Shown in pieces: positions 19,141 to 27,830 of a stretch of 64,000 nucleotides of DNA. Source of the stretch: Sphingobium psychrophilum (GTDB taxonomy: Bacteria; Pseudomonadota; Alphaproteobacteria; Sphingomonadales; Sphingomonadaceae). The notes under the pieces are model-generated. The model did no database searches, was not told the DNA's origin, and saw nothing but the letters and a program-made list of their open reading frames with translations. The stretch's first letter is position 1. Every line of letters starts with the position of its first letter. Where the stretch lies: assembly GCF_012927105.1 (NCBI RefSeq), contig NZ_JABBFV010000009.1, positions 62,001 to 126,000 on the forward strand, read 5' to 3'. The position numbers and the translations under genes are program-made.

Positions 19141-19731
19141 TCACGCCGTTTCGCGCTCCCGCACGGGGATACCGGCGATCTCCATGAAGTTGGCCAGCAT
19201 GTCATGGCCATGTTCGGTGGCGATGCTTTCGGGATGGAATTGCACCGAATGAATCGGCAGGGTCGCATGGCGGAAGCCCATGACCGATCCGTCCTCGCTG
19301 GTGGCGTTCACTATGAGGCTGTCTGGGATATCCTCGACGATCAGCGAGTGATAGCGGGTCGCGGTGAAGGGGGAGGGCAGGCCCTTAAAAAGCCCGGTGC
19401 CATCATGGGTGACCGGCGACGTCTTGCCGTGCATCAGGCCGCCCCGGACAACCTTGCCGCCGAAATGCTGGCCGATCGCCTGATGGCCCAGGCACACGCC
19501 CAGCAACGGCGCGCCCGCATCGGCGCAGGCGGCGACGAGGTCCAGGCTGACGCCCGCCTCATTGGGGGTGCAGGGACCGGGCGACAGCAGGAACGCCTTC
19601 GCGCCGCTGGACAGGGCCTGGCCCGCCGAAATGGCGTCGTTGCGGACGACCTCCACCTGCGCGCCCAGTTCCATCAGATAATGGACCAGGTTCCAGGTGA
19701 AGCTGTCATAATTGTCGATGACGAGGATCAT
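19141..19731 (-). CDS. trpG: Anthranilate synthase component II (glutamine amidotransferase)
   Basis: Supplies ammonia from glutamine to TrpE for anthranilate synthesis. A 196-residue class I amidotransferase with LSPGPCTP, the catalytic Cys in [11 protein letters not shown] and the His/Glu pair in VQFHPESI. The same subunit often serves aminodeoxychorismate synthase. trpE does not lie next to it here: the tmRNA gene occupies the upstream side. The 137-base gap to trpD has no feature that I recognise. Confidence 0.96.
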   Translation of the reverse strand: MILVIDNYDSFTWNLVHYLMELGAQVEVVRNDAISAGQALSSGAKAFLLSPGPCTPNEAGVSLDLVAACADAGAPLLGVCLGHQAIGQHFGGKVVRGGLMHGKTSPVTHDGTGLFKGLPSPFTATRYHSLIVEDIPDSLIVNATSEDGSVMGFRHATLPIHSVQFHPESIATEHGHDMLANFMEIAGIPVRERETA

Positions 19732-19884
19732 GGGACAGAGCCTTAGCGCGGGATGCGCGCGGGGGGAAGTGGGGAGCGAAGGCTCGCATTCCGCCAGAGG
19801 CAGTCGATCCGATCATGCGCCGATGCGCATCCCGCTTGAAAAACCATCCGCTTGGGGCCATATGGGTCGTGCCGGGTTCGCCCG

Positions 19885-20215
19885 GCTATGGTGATAAATT
19901 GTGTCGTATAATAGACGCAGCGGACCCGGGGGCAGTACCCGGCGTCTCCACCACATGCCCCGCTTTTAGCGGGGTGTCTGACGGGGGCGAACTAGGATCG
20001 ACGTGTGTTCAAAGGCGATATTTTTACCCGGCCCGTGTAAGCCGTTAAACTGTGCAAAACTCACAAGTGCCAACGATAACGAAGCACTCGCCATTGCAGC
20101 GTAATTGAGGGCCTCACGGCCTGATATTATCCTAAAATAGCGCGGTTGAACCCACCGGGCAACAGAAGGGAATTCAGCGGCCTCCGGGAGGGCCGGGCAA
20201 CAGAACCTCCCGGAC
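19885..20215 (+). ncRNA. ssrA: tmRNA, permuted two-piece form
   Basis: The 3' acceptor half comes first and ends in CGTCTCC-ACCA (19943-19953). After a 29-base spacer with a CCCCGC/GCGGGG hairpin, the 5' half begins GGGGGCG (19983-19989), which pairs with CGTCTCC to rebuild the acceptor stem. The conserved AGGATCGACG follows, and then the tag frame at 20069-20104 reading ANDNEALAIAA and stop TAA. The spacer must be cut out, giving two RNAs. The outer ends are approximate: the 3' boundary of the coding piece is placed after the last pseudoknot-like GC stem. The tag marks stalled polypeptides for proteolysis. Confidence 0.93.
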
Positions 20216-20220
20216 CTATC

Positions 20221-20295
20221 CTTCATCGTCAGACATGTCGCGGCGCGCCTTTCGTGCCGCTTATCGTGCGCGCATGTCCGCAGCGAACGATGAAG
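20221..20295. repeat. Long imperfect hairpin downstream of ssrA
   Basis: Outer arms CTTCATCGT (20221-20229) and ACGATGAAG (20287-20295) match perfectly over 9 bp. Inside, GACATG(T)CGCG pairs with CGCGCATGTC, with further GC pairing at the tip. There is no T-run, so it is not a standard terminator. It may be part of ssrA precursor processing or a separate structured RNA. The rest of the stretch to 20521 is AT-richer, holds a short TTACGC/GCGTAA inverted repeat near 20366-20395 and no gene that I can support. Confidence 0.5.
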
Positions 20296-20521
20296 CGCGC
20301 CGATAGCGGCTGCCCGATTGCGCGACACGGGTGATTCGAATCGCCTTTCAACCGCATCGATTTTCGATTACGCTTTTATGACACTATGGCGTAAAAATGA
20401 TAATATGTTGAAATAGAACGCAAGAAAATCGTTTTTGCTGGTCCGATGCGCCCTTGTCCTGATGTCATCTAAATGAAATACTTCTGGCTATAGTGAGAAG
20501 TTTTTTCTGGAGGCATGAGAG

Positions 20522-20911
20522 ATGAAGAAGGTCGCTGTGATGATGGGTCTGGCTTTGGCGGCGATGACGCCGAACATGGCCCAGGCGGCGGCCGAAGGGC
20601 AGGATCTGGTGGTCGTCGCCGGTCCCGAAGGTCGGCTGGCGGCCAGTGCTTTGGCGGCCGGACGCTATGACGCGGCGCTGCGCAAGCTGGAGCCGATGCA
20701 GGTCTATGGCGAGAATGACCCGGCCCGCCTCATCAACCTGGGCAATGCCTATGCGGGTTCTGGCCGCCTGGCGCAGGCGCGTGAAGCCTATCGCTCGGCC
20801 CGCTTCGCACCGGAAACGACACTGGTGCTGGCCAATGGCGCGGAAGAATCCTCGCGCACGGTCGCCATGCGCGCGCTCAGCCGCCTCAATCCCAGCTACG
20901 CCATGCGCTGA
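20522..20911 (+). CDS. Small secreted tetratricopeptide-repeat protein
   Basis: 129 residues with a clear signal peptide (KK, hydrophobic core, AQAA cleavage region near residue 23). The mature part holds about two TPR-like helical pairs: ALAAGRYDAALRKLEPM, then ARLINLGNAYAGSGRLAQA and AREAYRSA. It probably acts in the periplasm as a protein-binding adaptor; no partner is evident. TGGAGG lies about nine bases before the ATG. It stands alone on the plus strand between ssrA and a bidirectional terminator. A similar small TPR protein occurs in many sphingomonads, without known function. Confidence 0.75.
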   Translation: MKKVAVMMGLALAAMTPNMAQAAAEGQDLVVVAGPEGRLAASALAAGRYDAALRKLEPMQVYGENDPARLINLGNAYAGSGRLAQAREAYRSARFAPETTLVLANGAEESSRTVAMRALSRLNPSYAMR

Positions 20912-20980
20912 TCGCACAATATAAGGTGCAGGGAGCGGGGGTGTCGTCCGACAGGGCGGCGCCCCTTCGCGTTTGCGGAC

Positions 20981-21022
20981 ATGAAAAAGGCCGACCGGTT
21001 AGCCCCGGCCGGCCTTTTTCAT
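20981..21022. terminator. Bidirectional rho-independent terminator
   Basis: Arms ATGAAAAAGGCCGACCGG and CCGGCCGGCCTTTTTCAT around a short loop give an 18-bp stem with one mismatch. It has A-runs and T-runs on both sides, so it should end transcripts of the TPR gene (plus) and of the TonB-receptor gene (minus). Confidence 0.9.
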
Positions 21023-21038
21023 GCGATGGATCGTCCGA

Positions 21039-23738
21039 TCAGAAGGCCACGGTGAGCGAGGCCGCGATCGTCGTGCCGATCTTGTAGCGGTTATAATAGA
21101 CGCGGTTGCCGTCCTGCTCCTGAAACTCCTGAAACTTGCGTCCCAGGATGTTGCGCGCTTCGAACTTGACCTCGCTGTTGATGCCGCCGGGCAACTTCAC
21201 GCCCTGCCGCGCCACGAAGTCGAGCTGAACGCCCGGCCGTTCCTTGATGTCCGGTTGCAGGTTGGGGCCGCGGCTGGTGACGCGGTCGCTGGCATAGGTC
21301 AGCAACAGGGTCTGCTGCGACAGCTTCTCCGTGTCCTCCAGCCCAATCTGAAGATTGACCAGATGGTCCGACTGGCCCGTCAACGGCGCGCCGTCGATGA
21401 AATAGTCGGATGCGGCGGGCAGGTCGCCGGTGGTGTAGGTGTAGGGGATGGTGGTGTCGCCATCGCTGACCTTCAGTTCCGACTGGGTGTAGGTGTAGTT
21501 GGCGATCAGCGCGATCCGGCGGCTCTGGAAGAAGGTCGAGTCCATCCCGTCGAGCGGGATATATTTCTGCGCTTCGACCTCCGCGCCGTAGAGCGTGGCT
21601 TCCGGTGCATTGGCGAAGCTGGTCGTCACCGCATAGGTATCGCTGATGGTGGTGTAGGTTTCGATCGGGTTCTTGATCTTCTTGTAGAAACCCGATGCGG
21701 TCAGTCGCTCGTCGCGGCCCATATACCATTCCGCCCGGATTTCAGCGTTCCACAGTTCGCTGTCCTGCAAGAATGGGTTGCCGCGATAGAAGCGGTTGGA
21801 GTCGGTGTCGATGAACGGCTGGGCGATCAACTCGCGGAATTGCGGGCGGGCCAGCGTCTTGGAGCCCGACGCGCGGAATTGCAGGCCGCCACCGGCATCA
21901 TAGGTCAGCGTCAGGGCGGGCAACCAGTAATTATTCTTGATCTGGTTGAACGGCGTCACACCGGTCGCATAGACGTCCACGCCCGTCACCGACTGGCGGC
22001 CGCTTTCATAGCGGACGCCGGCATCGATGCTGAAGCCGGGGAAGAGTTCCGCCTTCACCTGGCCATAGCCGGCATGGACGCGCATGGCGGCGTCATAGAC
22101 CGGATAATTGCCGGAGAAGTCGAGCAGGCCCAGATCATAGAGCTGGATCGTCGCGTCCGACAGCAGATAGTCGGGGCGCAACTGCTGCACCGCGATCGGC
22201 AGGTTGACCGCGTCGAAATGCAGTTCGTAGCGCGACGAGGTACGCTTCGTGTCGGTATAGGCGTAACCGCCGGTGATCACGAATTTGGGCGCGATCTTGT
22301 AGCTGAGGTCCGCGCCGCCGAACCAGAGATTTTCGTTGAGGTCGCTAAAGGTTACCGATGCGTCGCCGCGCTGGCGGTTGAGCGCGTTGACGAAGCGGTC
22401 GCCAACCGGATCGGTGTTCAGGTCGCGGTTGGAGCGGACATAGACAAATTCGCGTTCATAGGGCGCTTCGCGCTGCGAATTGGCGTAGGAGCCGCGCAGG
22501 TCGAGGCTCAATGCGTCGCTGAACTTGAACTCGCCGGTGAACTGGGTGTCGATCAACTGACGCTCATACCAGGCGGTCTGCTGCGTCATATAATCGGCAC
22601 CCTGGATCAACCCGTCATTCTGGCCGACCGCAAGCGATGCGCGCTTCAGGGTGTCGCGGATATAGAGGTTGGTCCAGCGTATCTTCTGGTCGCCCCATTC
22701 AGCGCCGAAACCAAGCAGGCCGTTGACCGTCACCTGATTGTCGGTGACGACTTGGCTGGCGCTTTTGCCCGCGCCTTCCGACACGGTCAGCGACGCCTGT
22801 TGCAGGTTGTCGCGGGTGCGCCATTTGTTGCTGTAGCCCGCCGTGGCGATAACGCCCACGCGCGCATCGCCGATGTCGAACGCGGTGCCGCCATTGAGCG
22901 TGCCGGAGAAATTGAAGGGCAGACTGTTCGTCCGCTGCACGACCGAGGTCTTGCTGTTGAGGAACTGCATCGCAATTCCCTGCTGATCGGCGCGGTCGAT
23001 ATTGGCGAAGGGCACGCCCGCGCCAAATGCATTCTTGAGCAGCGGCGGCACGTCGCGCGAGCTGTCGTCGAAGCCGGTCCAGTCGGACTTGCTGCCATAA
23101 TAGGTGTAGCCGAGTTGGCCAGACGTTTCGGTGTTGGCCGAACTGCCGACGCCAAATTCCAGATAGGATTCGGTCGGGATCGCCTTGGTCGTCAGGTTGA
23201 TGACGCCGCCGCCAAATTCACCGGGGAAATTGGCCGAAAAGCTTTTCTGGACCAGGGTCGATGCGATAACGCTGGTGGGGAACAGGTCGAGAGGAACGAC
23301 GCGCTTCAAAGGCTCGGGGCTGGGCAGCGGCGAGCCGTTGAGCAGGGCGAGCGAATAGCGATCGCCCAGGCCGCGAACATAGACATAGCCGCCCGCAGCG
23401 ACCGACAGGCCGGTGACGCGCTGGAGCGATCCGGCGATGTCGCCTTCGCCCGTGCGCTTGATATCGGCGGCGGAAAGGACGTTGACGACCTGCGGCGCGG
23501 ATTGCGAGATATTGCTGTTGCGACGGCCAGTGACGATGATGTCGGAACCGGGGATCGACACGTCGACATTGCCGGTCTGGGCGGCGGCTTCGTCGGCGGC
23601 GCTGGGCGTGCTCGACATGCCGGCATCGCCGGTGGACGGCGTACCGGCGGTGATCGCGTCGGTCTGCGCCATCGCCATGGGAGCGACCAGCGCGGTGGAA
23701 ATCAGGAGCAGGCGCGCCAGGCTGAGCGGCTTCGACAT
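21039..23738 (-). CDS. TonB-dependent outer membrane receptor
   Basis: 899 residues. A signal peptide ending around AMAQ, a Ser/Ala-rich section, a TonB-type segment IVTGRR, then a plug domain with VNVLSAADIKRTGEGDIAGS and YVRGLGDRYS. A large beta-barrel ends in a C-terminal aromatic (SLTVAF). The substrate is not shown by the sequence. It lies 91 bases downstream of a lipoprotein gene whose promoter region has PhoB-like sites, so a phosphate compound is a plausible ligand (inference). A shared terminator follows the gene. Start ATG at 23738 begins directly with the signal peptide. Confidence 0.93.
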   Translation of the reverse strand: MSKPLSLARLLLISTALVAPMAMAQTDAITAGTPSTGDAGMSSTPSAADEAAAQTGNVDVSIPGSDIIVTGRRNSNISQSAPQVVNVLSAADIKRTGEGDIAGSLQRVTGLSVAAGGYVYVRGLGDRYSLALLNGSPLPSPEPLKRVVPLDLFPTSVIASTLVQKSFSANFPGEFGGGVINLTTKAIPTESYLEFGVGSSANTETSGQLGYTYYGSKSDWTGFDDSSRDVPPLLKNAFGAGVPFANIDRADQQGIAMQFLNSKTSVVQRTNSLPFNFSGTLNGGTAFDIGDARVGVIATAGYSNKWRTRDNLQQASLTVSEGAGKSASQVVTDNQVTVNGLLGFGAEWGDQKIRWTNLYIRDTLKRASLAVGQNDGLIQGADYMTQQTAWYERQLIDTQFTGEFKFSDALSLDLRGSYANSQREAPYEREFVYVRSNRDLNTDPVGDRFVNALNRQRGDASVTFSDLNENLWFGGADLSYKIAPKFVITGGYAYTDTKRTSSRYELHFDAVNLPIAVQQLRPDYLLSDATIQLYDLGLLDFSGNYPVYDAAMRVHAGYGQVKAELFPGFSIDAGVRYESGRQSVTGVDVYATGVTPFNQIKNNYWLPALTLTYDAGGGLQFRASGSKTLARPQFRELIAQPFIDTDSNRFYRGNPFLQDSELWNAEIRAEWYMGRDERLTASGFYKKIKNPIETYTTISDTYAVTTSFANAPEATLYGAEVEAQKYIPLDGMDSTFFQSRRIALIANYTYTQSELKVSDGDTTIPYTYTTGDLPAASDYFIDGAPLTGQSDHLVNLQIGLEDTEKLSQQTLLLTYASDRVTSRGPNLQPDIKERPGVQLDFVARQGVKLPGGINSEVKFEARNILGRKFQEFQEQDGNRVYYNRYKIGTTIAASLTVAF

Positions 23739-23829
23739 GCTATATATCCCCCTTGGGAAAATTCAGTGCAAAGAGGGCGGGGAAGCGCTGCATCACGCTC
23801 CCCCGCCCCTGTTGAGGTCGTGGGTCCGA

Positions 23830-25428
23830 TCAGGTGGTCGGGATCGCCGTGCAGTTCTTGCTGGTGCTGCCGAAGCTGGCGGTCACCGAATTGCAGGTCC
23901 AGCCGGCATACCAGGTGTCGCTGCTGTCCTTTACCGCACCGATATAGTTGGTGGTGGTGAAGGCGGCGTCGATGGTCTTGGGGTCGATCGCGGTGCGGGC
24001 GGTTTCGGTCGCGCCGTTGATGAACAGGCTGGTCAGCGACGGGGTGTAGCTGATCGTGCTGTTCGCACCGGCTTCGAAGATCGACTGGACCAGCGCGGCG
24101 TCAACGCCGGTGCCGGTGCCCTTATAAGGCGTGCTGTTGCACTGCATCACCACCGACAGGTAGCGCGGCTTGCCGGCGTCTTGCAGCGCCGTGTCGGCGT
24201 CGCGGACGGCGGCAGCGCCGTTGATGCGCAGGCAGCTCTGGTTGGGGCTGACGATGATGCCGTTGACCAGCGCCAGGTCGGCGCCGCCGCGCAGCAGCAT
24301 CGATGCACCGTCGTCGCCGGTGTTCGAACGCTGGATATGCGTGAAGTTGGCGACCTTCAGATACTGGCGGGGCAGGGCGTCCTCGCTGGCATTGCTGTTG
24401 GTGGCCGAACCGTTCGAGTCGGTTTCGAGGAAGGTGTCGCCGATATTGTTCCCTTCGCGCTGGGCGGAGATCACGAACTGGGCGGTGCCGCGGAAGCCGA
24501 CGTCGGTGTCCAGATTGTCGTCTTCGTTACCGGTCAGGACCAGATACTTCAGGTTGGCCGAGCCACCGAAGGCTTCGATGCCATCGTCCGAGCTGTTGTG
24601 AACCTGGATATGGTCGATCACGGTGCCGGTGCCGACGCCTGCGGGGGTCAGGCCCTGCAATTCCTTGCCGTCTGCCAGGACGAAGCCCGAATAACGGATC
24701 TGGACATAGCTGAGACGGCCCGAGCTGTCAGTGTCGGTCGCGCCGCCATAGAGGGCGTTGCTGGTGCCTTCAGTGTCGCGTTCGCAGGCCGTGGTGCCCG
24801 CTGCGGCGGCAGGCGCCTGGCAATCGGTGATCTTGGCGCGGCCGAGCAGCACGATGCCGCCCCACTGGCCCGACGACTGGTCGGTGTTGGTGCCCAGGAC
24901 GTTTTCACGGCTGGTGAAGATCACCGGTTGCGTGGCGGTGCCGATTGCGTTGATCTTGTTGCCGCGGTTGACGGCCAGGAAGGCGCTGCCGGTGCTGGCG
25001 AACACGACCACGCCCGGATCGATCGTCAGCGTGACGTCGGTGCCGGTGCTGGCGGCACCCTTGTCCGTGCCAACGTCGACGCGGCCGGGGAGCGAGTAGA
25101 TCACGCCGGTCGTCTTGGCGATGGCGGTGGAGCTGTTGAAACGGGCGGGGAAGCCGCAATTGCGCCAGCTGTTGGTGCCATCCGAGATGGTGCCTAGGTT
25201 GGTCAGCTGGTCCGCACCGCTAAGGGTCGGGCAGTCGGCCGCAGGGGTCACCGCGGTCGGCGTGGGGGTCGGCGTAGGCGTGGGGGTCGGCGTGGGGGTC
25301 GGCGTCGGCGCGGGGATGACGATGGTGCCTTCGCCCGGCGAAGCGATGTCGTCCGCGCCGCAGGCGCTCAGGCCCACGCAGGCGCAGCTCGCCATCAGGA
25401 TCGTTTGGATACGGTTAATCTTGGCCAT
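23830..25428 (-). CDS. Surface or periplasmic lipoprotein with Thr-Pro linker and beta-helix-like body
   Basis: 532 residues from the ATG at 25428, where a signal peptide with lipobox LSAC begins; the frame upstream of it is not needed. After Cys20 comes a tract of about ten Thr-Pro dipeptides. The roughly 470-residue body is rich in Asp, Asn, Gly and Thr with repeated turns such as YLVLTGNEDDNLDTDVGF, suggesting a right-handed beta-helix that may bind calcium or a polymer. C-terminal cysteines (WTCNS, KNCTA) may form a disulfide. It is upstream of a TonB receptor in the same direction, so it is probably its cognate surface protein. Function unknown; three PhoB-like half-sites lie upstream. 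Confidence 0.8.
   Translation of the reverse strand: MAKINRIQTILMASCACVGLSACGADDIASPGEGTIVIPAPTPTPTPTPTPTPTPTPTAVTPAADCPTLSGADQLTNLGTISDGTNSWRNCGFPARFNSSTAIAKTTGVIYSLPGRVDVGTDKGAASTGTDVTLTIDPGVVVFASTGSAFLAVNRGNKINAIGTATQPVIFTSRENVLGTNTDQSSGQWGGIVLLGRAKITDCQAPAAAAGTTACERDTEGTSNALYGGATDTDSSGRLSYVQIRYSGFVLADGKELQGLTPAGVGTGTVIDHIQVHNSSDDGIEAFGGSANLKYLVLTGNEDDNLDTDVGFRGTAQFVISAQREGNNIGDTFLETDSNGSATNSNASEDALPRQYLKVANFTHIQRSNTGDDGASMLLRGGADLALVNGIIVSPNQSCLRINGAAAVRDADTALQDAGKPRYLSVVMQCNSTPYKGTGTGVDAALVQSIFEAGANSTISYTPSLTSLFINGATETARTAIDPKTIDAAFTTTNYIGAVKDSSDTWYAGWTCNSVTASFGSTSKNCTAIPTT
25256..25314. repeat. Tandem Thr-Pro codon repeat
   Basis: A GC-rich minisatellite built on GGCGTGGGGGTC-like units (plus strand) encodes the Thr-Pro linker of the lipoprotein behind its lipidated Cys. 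Such tracts change length by slippage; each unit is a multiple of six bases, so the frame is kept. Confidence 0.85.
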
Positions 25429-25539
25429 GTCGTCTCCGCTCCGGCCTGTTGCCGGGATTGTTGAAGTGCGGACCGCAGGGGAATTTCGAATCGGACAACG
25501 CCCCCTGTCGCCCTCAGACCGGGCAGTTAGGCGCGACAG

Positions 25540-25590
25540 ATGACAGGCTGATGCTGCTTCTATGACAGATGGGCGTCGGTAAAATGACAG
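25540..25590 (-). promoter_or_regulatory. PhoB-like box, three CTGTCAT half-sites at 22-bp period
   Basis: On the minus strand three exact CTGTCAT half-sites occur at 25590-25584, 25568-25562 and 25546-25540. They are exactly 22 bp apart, twice the 11-bp period of Pho boxes (7-bp half-sites with 4-bp gaps). The in-between half-sites are weak (3 of 7). They are oriented towards the lipoprotein gene, whose ATG is 112 bases from the nearest site. The divergent CYTH-CHAD gene starts about 60-80 bases on the other side. Assignment to PhoB is inferred from the known consensus. Confidence 0.7.
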
Positions 25591-25667
25591 TTCGAAGACT
25601 CCTTCGCCATTTCCATGGTTAAGGCCGTTCATGCTAAAGGCCGTGCCGGGTGGGATGCTGGCAGGAG

Positions 25668-27095
25668 ATGGGCTTGCAACCGGAAATCGAACTGAAGCTG
25701 GACCTGACGCCGGAAGCGGCGGAGATGTTCGCGCAATGGCCCTTCCTGCCGACGGAGAGCCAGACGGCGGCGCTGCACGCCACCTATTTCGATACGCCCG
25801 ATCATCAACTGGGCAAGCGGGGCATGAGCCTGCGCATCCGGCGATCGGGGCGGCGGCGTGTCCAGACGGTCAAGGCGGACGGGCACGAGGGGGCGGGCCT
25901 GTTCGCGCGCGACGAATGGGAAATGCCGGTGCGCGGTGCTACGCCGGTGCTGGACGATCGCACGCCTGTCGCCGCGCTGCTGGGCGAGGCCGTGGGGCAA
26001 GTGGACCGGATGTTCACCGTCGATGTGCAGCGCCGGACCTGGATGGTGACGCAGGACGGCGCGACGATCGAACTAGTGCTGGATCGCGGCGCGGTGCTGG
26101 CGGCGGGGCGGGAACAGGCGATCTGCGAGATCGAACTGGAATTGAAGGCAGGCGATCCGGCGGCGCTGTTCGCCCTGGCGCGGCGTATCGACGCGGACAT
26201 TGCCCTGCGGCCCGGCGTCCTGAGCAAGGCCGAGCGCGGCTATCGGCTGACGGCGGCGTTGCCGACCGCGTTCAGGGCCGAACCTGTGGCGCTCGACCCG
26301 GCTATGACGGTCGGTCAGGCTTTCCTGCGGATCGCCGCTTCATGCCTGCGCCAATATCGGCTGAACGAAGCGCTGCTGCTCGACCATTATACGCCCGAAG
26401 CGCTGCATCAGGCGCGAGTCGCGATCCGGCGGATGCGATCGGCGCTGAAACTGTTCAGTACGGTCTTGCAGGCGTTGGACGTGACGCGCTTCCAAAATGA
26501 ATTGCGCTGGCTGGCGGCAACGCTGGGTGAGGCTCGCGACCTGGATGTTCTGGCGGCGCGGATCGGCGACGGGCGGATCGAGGGGCCGCGGGCGGCGGCG
26601 CAGGGCCGCGCGCTGCAATGGCTGGCATCGGCGCGGGTGCGTATGCTGCTGCTCGACCTGGTGGAATGGCTGGCGCTGGGGGCGGGGCTGGGCGCGAAAG
26701 CGGATCGGTTGGCGGCTCCCTTCGCCGCGACCCGCCTGCGCAAGCTTCGCAAGCGGATATCGAAGGGCGGCAAGCCTATGGCGCGGCTGAGCGACGAGGC
26801 GCGCCATAAGGTGCGAAAAGAGGCGAAAAGGCTCCGCTATGGCGCTGAATTCTTTACCGGACTGTTCGACAACAAAAAGAAGCGGCGTCGGCGGCGCAAG
26901 ATATTTCTGGGCAGGCTGGAAAGCATGCAGGATGTGCTGGGCACGCTCAACGATCTGGTCACGACGCCTGTCACGCTCGCCCGTCATGGACTGCCGGCCG
27001 ACATCGGGACCGGCAGGGCGGAGAAGGCGGACTTGCTTACCGCAGCGGCACAGGCGCATGACGAATTTGTCGATGCGCGCCGTTTCTGGACCTGA
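25668..27095 (+). CDS. CYTH and CHAD domain protein (polyphosphate/triphosphate-related)
   Basis: About 475 residues. An N-terminal CYTH domain (about 1-200) shows the EIELKL signature and the charged tunnel strands SLRIRRSGRR and VQTVKADG. A C-terminal CHAD domain (about 210-475) is helical and His/Arg/Lys-rich (LHQARVAIRRMRSALK; HKVRKEAKRLRYGAEFF). CYTH proteins hydrolyse or bind triphosphates and CHAD domains bind polyphosphate, so a role in polyphosphate metabolism is likely. The start is uncertain: GTG 25650, ATG 25668 or TTG 25674 (the last has GGAG at proper spacing). Divergent from the lipoprotein gene across a PhoB-like site. Confidence 0.88.
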   Translation: MGLQPEIELKLDLTPEAAEMFAQWPFLPTESQTAALHATYFDTPDHQLGKRGMSLRIRRSGRRRVQTVKADGHEGAGLFARDEWEMPVRGATPVLDDRTPVAALLGEAVGQVDRMFTVDVQRRTWMVTQDGATIELVLDRGAVLAAGREQAICEIELELKAGDPAALFALARRIDADIALRPGVLSKAERGYRLTAALPTAFRAEPVALDPAMTVGQAFLRIAASCLRQYRLNEALLLDHYTPEALHQARVAIRRMRSALKLFSTVLQALDVTRFQNELRWLAATLGEARDLDVLAARIGDGRIEGPRAAAQGRALQWLASARVRMLLLDLVEWLALGAGLGAKADRLAAPFAATRLRKLRKRISKGGKPMARLSDEARHKVRKEAKRLRYGAEFFTGLFDNKKKRRRRRKIFLGRLESMQDVLGTLNDLVTTPVTLARHGLPADIGTGRAEKADLLTAAAQAHDEFVDARRFWT

Positions 27096-27101
27096 CCCGC
27101 T

Positions 27102-27758
27102 TCAACCCCATGGACGTTCCCGATACCATTTGGTGATGACATGCTTCAACCCGGACCGCACTTTCATGCCGTGATGGAGGCTGGCTGGGTTGGGCGCGCC
27201 CGCCCCGTCGCGGTTGTTCCAGGCGAGCAGTTTGCCGGTTTCGGGCTGGACGGTCTTGCCGATTTTCGTGAAGCGGGTCGCGCCGCCGGCCGCCGGTTCG
27301 TTCAGATAGACCATCAGCGTCCAGGTGCGATTGCCCGCCACCGAACAATATTGCGCATAATCGGACCCCTTGGGATCGAAATAATCGGTATGCGCTTTGA
27401 ATTCTTGACCCACATCATAGCGTTGGCCCTGGATGGGTTCGCCATGGGGCGACGCTATCCCGGCAAAGGCGTCCAACCGCGCATTGATGACGGCGACGAA
27501 GGGATCGTCATGGTCGAGGTCGCAGGTTTCGCTGGTACGGAAATAGCCGTCGCCATTGGCGTCCGCGATGGTGGAGGGGCGGCGTTTGGCGTCGATCCGA
27601 TCGATCAGCCCGACACATTCGTCCGCGGTCAGGAAGCGGCGCTGGATGAATAGGGTCAAAGCGCGGCTCGGCACGCGCTGGACGCGCGGATGGGCGGCGA
27701 TCCATGCAGGGTCTGCGTCGGTCGCGAGGGCTGGAGGCGCGGCGGTCAGGTCCGTCAT
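27102..27758 (-). CDS. Prolyl 4-hydroxylase-like 2-oxoglutarate/Fe(II) dioxygenase
   Basis: 218 residues. The C-terminal catalytic domain has the iron ligands HTD (in KAHTDYFDP) and a distal His in SLHHGMKV, followed by the 2-oxoglutarate-binding Lys/Arg region GLKHVITKWYRE. TSETCDL and QRYDVGQEF segments fit the P4Hc family. It hydroxylates an unknown protein or small molecule. The ATG at 27758 (MTDLTAAPP) is preferred; upstream frame is AT-richer and overlaps a PhoB-like site. Convergent with the CYTH-CHAD gene (6 bases apart) and divergent from the secretion operon. Confidence 0.88.
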   Translation of the reverse strand: MTDLTAAPPALATDADPAWIAAHPRVQRVPSRALTLFIQRRFLTADECVGLIDRIDAKRRPSTIADANGDGYFRTSETCDLDHDDPFVAVINARLDAFAGIASPHGEPIQGQRYDVGQEFKAHTDYFDPKGSDYAQYCSVAGNRTWTLMVYLNEPAAGGATRFTKIGKTVQPETGKLLAWNNRDGAGAPNPASLHHGMKVRSGLKHVITKWYRERPWG

Positions 27759-27830
27759 GGCGAGTTCCGAAAGAAGCGAATAATGGCGTAAGACGTCGCA
27801 GTAGCTATATTCCAGCCGCGGAAATGCAAG

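Noticed and set aside
19836-19864. Possible ssrA promoter TTGAAA-N17-CATATG
   Set aside because: The -35 is good but the -10 matches only three of six positions; recorded as a possibility only.
21021-23960. Long plus-strand open frame (979 codons) opposite the TonB receptor
   Set aside because: The minus strand encodes a clear receptor with signal peptide and C-terminal aromatic; the opposite frame has only low-complexity composition.
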